From positions 3,319,001 to 3,383,000 of the forward strand of contig NZ_LT827010.1 in the NCBI RefSeq assembly GCF_900119315.1: a stretch of 64,000 nt of DNA, given 5' to 3'. The position numbers were made by a program, and so were the translations under genes. Of the stretch, positions 58,187-64,000 are shown piece after piece (position 1 is the first letter of the stretch; the number at the start of each line of letters is the position of its first letter). The stretch comes from Actinoplanes sp. SE50/110 (lineage in GTDB: Bacteria > Actinomycetota > Actinomycetes > Mycobacteriales > Micromonosporaceae). A model generated the notes under the pieces. That model did not search any database and was not told the origin of the DNA. It was given only the letters and a program-made list of their open reading frames with translations.

Positions 58187-59104
58187 ATGGTCCAGCGACA
58201 ACACCGTGGCATGCTGGCGCTCGGCGCCGCCGTCCTGCTCTGGGCGTCGTTCGCGCTCACCGTCCGGGGCATCGGCGGGTCCGGGCTGACCGCGATGGAC
58301 GCCGCGTTGCTGCGGTTCGGCACCCCGGTCGTCCTGCTGTCGCCGTGGCTGCCGCGCGCCGTCCGGGCGGTCCGCCGGGAGCGGCCGACGACGATCGCCG
58401 CCCTCCTGCTGGCCGGGCTGCCGCACTATCTGCTCTCCGCGCTGGGCGGGCGGCTGGCCTCGGCCGCCGTGGTGGGCCTGCTGCTGCCCGGCACGGTGCC
58501 GCTGTTCGTGGCACTGCTCAAGCGGGACCGCCGCCGGTGGCCGGCGCTGGCCGCGATCCTGCTCGGGGTGGCCGTGCTGACCGTCGCGCACGCCGGCCTG
58601 GCCGGGATCGCGGTGCTGCTGGCCGCCGGGCTGGCGTGGGCGGTCTACACGATGGCGCTGAGCCGCACCGGACTGGATCTGATCAGCCTGGTGCTGGTCG
58701 TCTGCACACCGTCGGCCCTGATCGCGCTGGCCGGGTCGGCGCACCTGAAAGCCGCCCCGGCCGGGACCATCGTGCTGTTCGTGGTGCTGCAGGGGGTGGG
58801 CACCGGAATCGTGTCGACGCTCAGCTACGCGTACGCCGTCCGCCGGCTGGGCAGTTCGATCCCGGCGGTGACCGGCGCGCTCAGTCCGGTGCTGACCACC
58901 CTGCTGGCCGTGCCGATCTTCGGGGAGGGCCTGACCGCCGGTGCCGCCGTGGCGCTGCTGCTGATCGTCGGTGGGGTGGTCGCCTACAACGCGCCTCAGC
59001 GCCAGCGTTTGACCACGCCGGCCGCCGCGTTGCGCAGCCGCACCGGGAGCCGGCGCGACCCTTGGGTGGCCGCACGTACCGTCGACGGGGTGTCGTCCCG
59101 ATAG
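58187..59104 (+). CDS. EamA/DMT family transporter
   Basis: A 305-residue membrane protein with ten helices in two EamA repeats: MLALGAAVLLWASFALTVRG opens the first and IAVLLAAGLAWAVYTMALSR the second, with ALSPVLTTLLAVPIFGEGL as the conserved loop of the second repeat. Probably an exporter of an amino acid or related metabolite, given the divergent Lrp regulator. The last 40 residues are hydrophilic and lie over the 3' end of the convergent deacetylase gene (109-bp overlap). The natural C-terminus probably was near residue 270. Confidence 0.88.
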   Translation: MVQRQHRGMLALGAAVLLWASFALTVRGIGGSGLTAMDAALLRFGTPVVLLSPWLPRAVRAVRRERPTTIAALLLAGLPHYLLSALGGRLASAAVVGLLLPGTVPLFVALLKRDRRRWPALAAILLGVAVLTVAHAGLAGIAVLLAAGLAWAVYTMALSRTGLDLISLVLVVCTPSALIALAGSAHLKAAPAGTIVLFVVLQGVGTGIVSTLSYAYAVRRLGSSIPAVTGALSPVLTTLLAVPIFGEGLTAGAAVALLLIVGGVVAYNAPQRQRLTTPAAALRSRTGSRRDPWVAARTVDGVSSR

Positions 59105-59658
59105 ACGCTGAACCGCGGCTGCAACCAGCGGCCGGGCCGCGCCGGGCGCCGGTCGCTGGTGAAGACGGTGGTGTAGCCGAGCCGGCGCAGCGCGCCGAGG
59201 GTGCCGCGGTCGTACCGGCCGAGCGGGCACGCGGCGCGGGTGACCGGCCGCCCGATCACCGCGGAGATCCGGTCCCGGGCGTCGGCGAGCTCGGACCGCG
59301 TGGTGTCCGCGGTCAGGCCCCGCCACGGGTGGTGGTGCATCCCGTGCGTGCCGACCGCCATCCCCTGTTTGAGCAGGTCACGCAGGTCGGCCTCGCCGAG
59401 ACTGCCGGGCTGGTCGAGCCGGCCGGCGAGAACGAAGAACTCGGCGGTCAGGCCCCGGTCGAGCAGGGCGGGCAGGGCGATCTCGATATCCGAGGAGTTG
59501 CTGTCGTCGAAGCTGAGGCTGACCGCGGGCCACGCGGCGACCTCGTCGAGGATCGCGTGGAACGCGTCTTCGGTGATCCAGTACTGGTCCTCGCCGGGCT
59601 CCAGGTCGCGCCGCGGGGTCCCGATCCCGTGGAACAGGATGTTGAACTGCTCAGGCAC
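58996..59658 (-). CDS. Polysaccharide deacetylase family protein (NodB-like)
   Basis: A 220-residue carbohydrate esterase 4 fold. Motif 1 is VSLSFDDSNSSDIEIALPAL, with the DD metal/catalytic Asp. Motif 2 is GTHGMHHHPW (H-x-x-x-H pattern). R-motif region CPLGRYDRGTL is present. It would remove N- or O-acetyl groups from a polysaccharide. No signal peptide or TM is seen, so it may act on lipid-linked intermediates inside the cell. GTG 59658 has GGAG seven bases upstream and overlaps the upstream GT2 stop by 8 bp. Last gene of the leftward operon. Confidence 0.85.
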   Translation of the reverse strand: MPEQFNILFHGIGTPRRDLEPGEDQYWITEDAFHAILDEVAAWPAVSLSFDDSNSSDIEIALPALLDRGLTAEFFVLAGRLDQPGSLGEADLRDLLKQGMAVGTHGMHHHPWRGLTADTTRSELADARDRISAVIGRPVTRAACPLGRYDRGTLGALRRLGYTTVFTSDRRPARPGRWLQPRFSVYRDDTPSTVRAATQGSRRLPVRLRNAAAGVVKRWR

Positions 59659-60490
59659 TCGCCGACTCCCTGGTTGACGCGTCCCGGCCCCACTCGGTAT
59701 CTGGGCGACGTCTGGCCTGCACGGCTGCGTACACGGTGATGGCGACGTAGCAGACCGCGGCGGGGGCCAGCCAGGGGCGGCGCAGCACCACGTCCTTGAG
59801 CCAGGACGAGCGCCCGGACGGGCGTACCGCCGCCTGGATCTCACCGCGGGCCGCCGCGGCCCGCATGGCCGCGTTGCCGGCCCGGACCCGGATCAGCCGG
59901 CGGATCAGGTCGCGGGTGTGGCGCGGCGTCGCGACCACCGACGCGACCGATGCCACCTGTTGTTTCTCGTCGGTGGTGAAGAGTGAGTCGACGAACAGGT
60001 CGTCCGCCACCATGTCCGGAAATCTGGTGAACCGGGCCCGACCGGACCCGGACAACGCGATCACACCGCGGCCGAACAGTCCGGTTCGCAGGGCGGGTAG
60101 ATGCCGGTGCACGCTGAAGTACGCCCGGACCGGCAGCGGCCGCCCGGAGAGATCGAGTTCCCGTCGGGCGGTCGCCGCCGGCGTCGAGGCACACGCCGCC
60201 GCGAGGTCCCGCAGACCGCTGGTGGTCAGCATGATGTCCGCGTCCAGATAGACCCGTGGAAAACCGGCCGCGACCTCGTCGGCCGCGTTCAGGGCGCCGG
60301 GTTTGCCCGGCTCCGGGAGTTCGATGACGCGGACGCCACGGGATCGCGCGACCGCCGCGGTGTCGTCGGTGCACCCGTTGGCCACCACGGTGACGTCGAA
60401 CTCGCCGGGCCGCGCGTCGGCGAGCAGGGTGTCCAGGCACCGCCCGAGCACCGCCGCCTCGTTGTGCGCGGCGATCACCACACTGGTCAC
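59651..60490 (-). CDS. Glycosyltransferase family 2, membrane-associated
   Basis: A 279-residue GT2. SVVIAAHNEAAVLGRCLDTL opens the GT-A domain, FDVTVVANGCTDDTAAVARS follows, and YLDADIMLTTSGLRDLAA provides the DAD metal-binding triad. Near the C-terminus RRPWLAPAAVCYVAITVYAA is one predicted membrane helix. The donor is unknown. GTG 60490 overlaps the GT4 stop as GTGA. Confidence 0.9.
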   Translation of the reverse strand: MTSVVIAAHNEAAVLGRCLDTLLADARPGEFDVTVVANGCTDDTAAVARSRGVRVIELPEPGKPGALNAADEVAAGFPRVYLDADIMLTTSGLRDLAAACASTPAATARRELDLSGRPLPVRAYFSVHRHLPALRTGLFGRGVIALSGSGRARFTRFPDMVADDLFVDSLFTTDEKQQVASVASVVATPRHTRDLIRRLIRVRAGNAAMRAAAARGEIQAAVRPSGRSSWLKDVVLRRPWLAPAAVCYVAITVYAAVQARRRPDTEWGRDASTRESASA

Positions 60491-61731
60491 GGCGCGTCCA
60501 CCCGGGACGGCGCCGAGGACGGCTGCCGCTGCGCCGGGATCCGCGGTGTGCCGCCACGGCGCAGCAGCCGGTCCCACACCGCGATGTACTGCACCGCCTG
60601 GTGCTCCCAGGACAGGGAGTCGCGGAACCGCTCGCGGCCGAGCTTGCGCATGCCGGCCCGCAGGTCAGGGTCGTCGAGCAGGGTGTCGATCGCGGCCGCG
60701 AACTCTTCCGGCGTGCCGTTCGGCACGTAGAGCCCGGCGTCGCCGACGGTCGCGTGCGTCTCGATCAGGTCGGCGGCCACCACCGGCACGCCGCGCCCCA
60801 GATATTCCACGGTCTTGGCCATGGTCGACAGCTGGTTCATCCGGGTCGGCAGGTCGGGCTGGATCGCCACGGTGGCCTCGCGCAGCAGCGCGTCGACCTC
60901 GGGTCCGCCCAGCCAGCCGGTGAACTCCACCACGTCGCCCAGGCCGCGCTGCGCGGTGAGCTCGCGCAGGCCGGCGGCGGTCTCGCCGTCCCCGGCCAGG
61001 ATCATCTTCCAGCCGGTGCGGCCGCGCAGCCCGATCAGCTCCTCGGCGGCCAGCACGGCGCCCTCGACGTTGTCCTGCGGGCCGAAGACGCCCAGGTAGA
61101 CGACGCGGTGCGGACCGTCGGCGGGGCCGTCCGAGGAGGCGATCTCGGCGAACGCCGGGCCGTTGCGGACCACGGTGACCTTCTCCGGTCTCACTCCGCG
61201 GCGCACCGCGTTGTCCTTGAACGACTCGTTGGTCGCGAAGACCGCGGTGGCGGTGCGCAGCGTCGCCCACTCGAAGGCGACCAGCAGCCGGGAGACGAGC
61301 GGGTTCGGCTCGCCGCCGCGCGAGACGTAGACCTCGGGGGAGAGGTCGTGGTGGTCGAAGACCCAGGGCCGGCCGAGCGCCCGGACCAGCAGCGCGAGCG
61401 GGAAGTAGATGTCCGGCGGGTTGCACACCTGGACCGCCTGGGCCCGGCCGCGCAGGATCTCGCCGAGCAGCCGGATGCTGATCCAGAGGAACGACCAGAA
61501 GAACTCGACGGCGAACGAGAGCACCCCGCTGCCGTAGACGACGATCGGGTACGGCCGGAGTCGGGTCCGCTCGCTGCCCGGGAGGATCGTGAGGCTGCGG
61601 TCACCGCGCGGTGCGATCACCGTCACGTCGTATCCGGCCGCCTCGAGACTCAGGCATTCCCGGATCACGCGGCGATCCTTCTCGGCCGGCAGGTTCGCCA
61701 CCAGAATCGCGACGCTCGGTCTTTTCCCCAC
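60487..61731 (-). CDS. Glycosyltransferase family 4 (GT-B)
   Basis: A 414-residue GT4. The N-terminal domain starts SVAILVANLPAEKDRRVIRE with a membrane-associating stretch (VLSFAVEFFWSFLWISIRLL). The donor-binding C-terminal domain has VVYLGVFGPQDNVEGAVLAA, MILAGDGETAAGL, VEFTGWLGGPEVDALLREA, and the E-x7-E region reads TMAKTVEYLGRGVPVVA. It adds a sugar to the growing repeat unit. GTG 61731 is used. First gene of the three-gene leftward operon (GT4, GT2, deacetylase). Confidence 0.92.
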   Translation of the reverse strand: MGKRPSVAILVANLPAEKDRRVIRECLSLEAAGYDVTVIAPRGDRSLTILPGSERTRLRPYPIVVYGSGVLSFAVEFFWSFLWISIRLLGEILRGRAQAVQVCNPPDIYFPLALLVRALGRPWVFDHHDLSPEVYVSRGGEPNPLVSRLLVAFEWATLRTATAVFATNESFKDNAVRRGVRPEKVTVVRNGPAFAEIASSDGPADGPHRVVYLGVFGPQDNVEGAVLAAEELIGLRGRTGWKMILAGDGETAAGLRELTAQRGLGDVVEFTGWLGGPEVDALLREATVAIQPDLPTRMNQLSTMAKTVEYLGRGVPVVAADLIETHATVGDAGLYVPNGTPEEFAAAIDTLLDDPDLRAGMRKLGRERFRDSLSWEHQAVQYIAVWDRLLRRGGTPRIPAQRQPSSAPSRVDAP

Positions 61732-61795
61732 GAATCACACCCCGCGCTCAGCAGCCTACTGACGCGAACAACATTTCAGAAACGCGCTCGCGTGG

Positions 61796-62470
61796 CTAAT
61801 GGGCTGAACGGACCAGTGGATCAGTCCAATTCGGGGAGTCTGCCGTGGACAACCGTGCCGACCGGCGTCGGCGCAGCAGCTCATCTGTCCACAATGTGAC
61901 AGCGGCGGTCAGCAGCGCGCCGAGCAGCGCGACGCCGACCAGCGAGCGCAGCGGCGAGTGGGTGAGCAGCGTCGAGGTCGGCGGGACCAGGGTGGCCACG
62001 GTGATCCGCAGGTCGCGCTTGACGTTCCACTCGTCCTGCATAGCCTTCAACTCCTGCTCGTACGTGCTGCTCAGGACCTGCAGCGAGGCGAGCGCGTCGG
62101 CCTCGGCCGAGCTGGTGTTGGTGATCGACATCGAGCCGATCACATACCGCGGCTCCTGCCGGGTGCCGGTGTTGCGCGGCTCGAACCGGTACGTCCCGGT
62201 GACCCCCTTGGCCCGGAACATGGCCTGCGAGTCGGGGGTGTTCAGCCGGTTCGCGATGGCCGCCGCGGTCACCGCGATCGACGGGTACAGACCGGTCACC
62301 GGGTTCGGCGCGTACGGCGACACCGGCGGCTGGATCATCAGCACCTCGGAGGCGAGGAACCGGTCCCGGGTGTGCACGGCCGGACTGGCCACGGCGGCGG
62401 TGAGCACCGCGCCCACGATGATCAGATACCAGCGGCGTTTCAGTACACCCGCCATGTCGGACAGAAACAT
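61796..62470 (-). CDS. Wzz/YveK-like polysaccharide co-polymerase family membrane protein
   Basis: A 224-residue protein. TM1 (RRWYLIIVGAVLTAAVASPA) lies near the N-terminus; an extracytoplasmic domain of about 140 residues contains SSAEADALASLQVLSSTYEQ (helical), and TM2 (LRSLVGVALLGALLTAAVTL) lies near the C-terminus. This is the topology of chain-length determinant proteins. There is no kinase module, so any tyrosine kinase is encoded elsewhere. ATG 62470. It is divergent from a second protein of the same type. Confidence 0.75.
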   Translation of the reverse strand: MFLSDMAGVLKRRWYLIIVGAVLTAAVASPAVHTRDRFLASEVLMIQPPVSPYAPNPVTGLYPSIAVTAAAIANRLNTPDSQAMFRAKGVTGTYRFEPRNTGTRQEPRYVIGSMSITNTSSAEADALASLQVLSSTYEQELKAMQDEWNVKRDLRITVATLVPPTSTLLTHSPLRSLVGVALLGALLTAAVTLWTDELLRRRRSARLSTADSPNWTDPLVRSAH

Positions 62471-62683
62471 GATTCACCCGTTTCCCTGGTGCCGGCCTGC
62501 TGCAGCTCTCCTTAGCCTGCCCGACCGGAGCTCGTCAACTTCGATGTGGATCGGATGTCCAATAGCTTCCGTAGCATTCGTCGTATAGCTTGGCGGCGTG
62601 CGTCGGGGGCCGCCTTGGCGGAGTTCCGATGAGGAACTCCGTGGCGACGAAAGACGTCCTGGCGGGAATTGGGAGAGGCGTCC

Positions 62684-63601
62684 GTGGACCTCGGCGAGAT
62701 CTTGCGCGTCCTGCGCAACCGCTGGCTCATCGTCGTGCCCATGCTGGTGCTGGCGGTGGGTCTGGGCATCACCACGTACCTCATGGTGCCGACCACCTAC
62801 TCCACCTACACCATGGTCAGCCTGCTCAGCGCCCCGGCGGCGACCAAGGCGGCCACCGAGGGCCAGGACAACCCGTTCCTGAACTTCAACGGCTCGCTCG
62901 TGGCCACCGCCGACTTCCTCGGCCGCCGGCTGCAGTCCACCGACACGCAGCTGGAGCTCAGGGCCGACGGAATCACCGAGAAGTACGTGGTGGCCCTCGC
63001 CGAGAACGCCCAGGGCCCGTTCCTCACCATCACCCTGACCGGCGACGACCAGGAGCACCTGCTCGCCTCGGCGACCCGGCTCGCCCAGTACGCCGACAAG
63101 ACGCTCACCGAGATCCAGCAGCAGAACAACGTCGCGGAGAAGGACCGGATCAAGCTGACCCAGGTCATCCCGCCGCAGAAGCCTCAGGTGGAGACGAAGG
63201 CGAAGCTCAAGCTGGTGATCGTCGCCGGCGGCGGCACCGCGGCACTCGGGTTCGTCGCGGCCTTCGCGGTGGAGAGCATCAGCCGGGCCCGGCGCCGCAA
63301 GGCCGCGCTGGCCGCGAGCGAGGCGGCCGAGCCCCCGGTCAGCACCGCCAGGCCGGCCGCCGGTTCCGCGGTCGCCTCCCCGGACATCGAGGGCACCGTG
63401 GTGCTGCAGCTCCCGCCGAAGAACGAGCCCCGGATGGGCGTCGCCGGCTCCTCCGCCGCGGCCTCGGTGGACGTGGAGAAGACCCAGCGCATCCAGGTGC
63501 CGCCGCCGCGGCAGGGCGGCGGGCTCGCCACGACGTACCAGTCGAACGGCAACGCCGTGGACCGTAGGGGTAAAGATGCCAACCGGGTCAACGGCAGCTG
63601 A
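62684..63601 (+). CDS. Wzz-like polysaccharide co-polymerase protein with long cytoplasmic tail
   Basis: A 305-residue protein. Helix 1 is in [20 protein letters not shown] and a second helix in [20 protein letters not shown]. Between them lies about 140 residues, including [20 protein letters not shown] and a helix ([17 protein letters not shown]) as in capsule chain-length regulators. A Pro/Ala-rich cytoplasmic tail of about 90 residues follows. GTG 62684 has GGGAGAGG six bases upstream and matches the usual [12 protein letters not shown] start. TATAGC at 62584 is a possible -10. Its end overlaps the next gene by 27 bp. Confidence 0.8.
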   Translation: MDLGEILRVLRNRWLIVVPMLVLAVGLGITTYLMVPTTYSTYTMVSLLSAPAATKAATEGQDNPFLNFNGSLVATADFLGRRLQSTDTQLELRADGITEKYVVALAENAQGPFLTITLTGDDQEHLLASATRLAQYADKTLTEIQQQNNVAEKDRIKLTQVIPPQKPQVETKAKLKLVIVAGGGTAALGFVAAFAVESISRARRRKAALAASEAAEPPVSTARPAAGSAVASPDIEGTVVLQLPPKNEPRMGVAGSSAAASVDVEKTQRIQVPPPRQGGGLATTYQSNGNAVDRRGKDANRVNGS

Positions 63602-64000
63602 GGCTCGCCGCACCACGCGCGAGCCGCACGCGGCCACCGTCACCGACCGCCGCCCGGGTCGCCTGTACCGCTCCCAGCAGCGCCTGCGCACCCTCGGCCC
63701 GGATTCCCTGCTCGCCACCTACATCGTCCTGCTGCTGGTCGTCCCGGCCCGGCTGGTGGTGGCCAGCATCGGCGCTACCGGCACGGTCGCCAACCTGTTC
63801 CTGCTGGTCTCGCTGCTGTGGTACGCGATCAGCTGGTTGATGCGCCGGGTCACCCCGGCGCCGTTCACCCGGGTGCCCCGGCTCGCACTGCTCTTCTACG
63901 TCGTCGCGATCCTGCTGGCGTACGTGGCGGTCGGCCGCCGCGACGCCGACGCCGCCGAGTACAGCGCCGCCGACCGGGCCCTGCTGCAGCTGCTGATCTG
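63575..64000 (+). CDS. O-antigen-ligase/polymerase-like membrane protein, C-terminus beyond window
   Basis: ATG at 63575 with AGGGGT four bases upstream opens a frame with no stop before the window ends (142 codons). After a basic N-terminus there are helices: [38 protein letters not shown] and [18 protein letters not shown]. Its position after a co-polymerase gene suggests the Wzy-like polymerase or ligase of this locus. Confidence 0.7.

Noticed and set aside
1-64000. tRNA, rRNA or riboswitch genes
   Set aside because: I looked for T-loop GGTTCGA-type cores with flanking stems and for conserved riboswitch text in leader regions and found none convincing by eye; a covariance search was not possible.

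Overview
The window is very GC-rich, gene-dense DNA from an actinomycete. The evidence is strong third-position G/C bias, frequent GTG starts, many GTGA/ATGA start-stop overlaps, several apparent leaderless promoters, F420-dependent enzymes, an SAV2177-type methyltransferase and secreted prokaryotic phospholipases A2. A flagellar export gene (fliQ) next to mycelial-actinomycete families suggests a zoospore-forming member of the Micromonosporaceae such as Actinoplanes. That placement is inference. I saw no rRNA, tRNA, CRISPR array or intact transposon.

Layout. 1-13.5 kb: a soluble-adenylyl-cyclase-like signalling protein cut by the left edge, small membrane proteins, a frame-broken gene, a secreted phospholipase A2, a YnfA-type membrane protein, a Tat/lipoprotein solute-binding protein, a GNAT enzyme and a D,D-carboxypeptidase with a long helical stalk. 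This part ends in a divergon of an NrtR-like Nudix regulator facing an SPFH protein and an NAD-kinase-like protein, with a perfect 9-bp inverted repeat over both promoters. 13.5-25 kb: a three-gene operon (MprF/LysX-type membrane protein plus two related membrane-anchored proteins, one with an intact esterase fold), a GH30 glycosidase, a lipoprotein, a second phospholipase A2, a methyltransferase, methionine aminopeptidase divergent from a small XRE regulator, and a FIST sensor/GGDEF pair. 25-48.7 kb: a P450, two F420-type enzymes, an orphan fliQ, a compact RNA-ligase-like protein, a LysR/EamA divergon, an SAV2177-type methyltransferase and TM2 pair, a serine hydrolase, an Hsp70-like membrane protein, a HAD protein, a ChvE-like sugar-binding lipoprotein translationally coupled to a chemoreceptor, and a 1604-residue kinase/ATPase/GAF/histidine-kinase protein.

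48.9-64 kb is a surface or exopolysaccharide locus. dTDP-L-rhamnose genes are split into divergent rmlBD and rmlAC arms. They are followed by a polyprenyl-phosphate sugar-1-phosphate transferase, UDP-sugar dehydrogenase, a FemAB/CelD-like acyltransferase and a GT2 in one overlapping operon. An Lrp/EamA pair and a small gene interrupt. Then come a leftward GT4, GT2 and polysaccharide deacetylase, two divergent Wzz-like chain-length proteins and the start of an O-antigen-ligase-like membrane protein that runs off the right edge.

A recurring feature is short, near-perfect tandem repeats of GC-rich DNA (unit sizes 18, 22, 27, 32, 33, 37, 39 and 41 bp). They sit in gaps, often just 3' of genes, and in-frame inside at least three proteins. 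The most interesting items are the NrtR-like divergon with its operator, the chemoreceptor/ChvE pair, the RLIG1-like RNA ligase, the orphan fliQ and the giant hybrid kinase. All family calls were made by reading motifs, without database searches.
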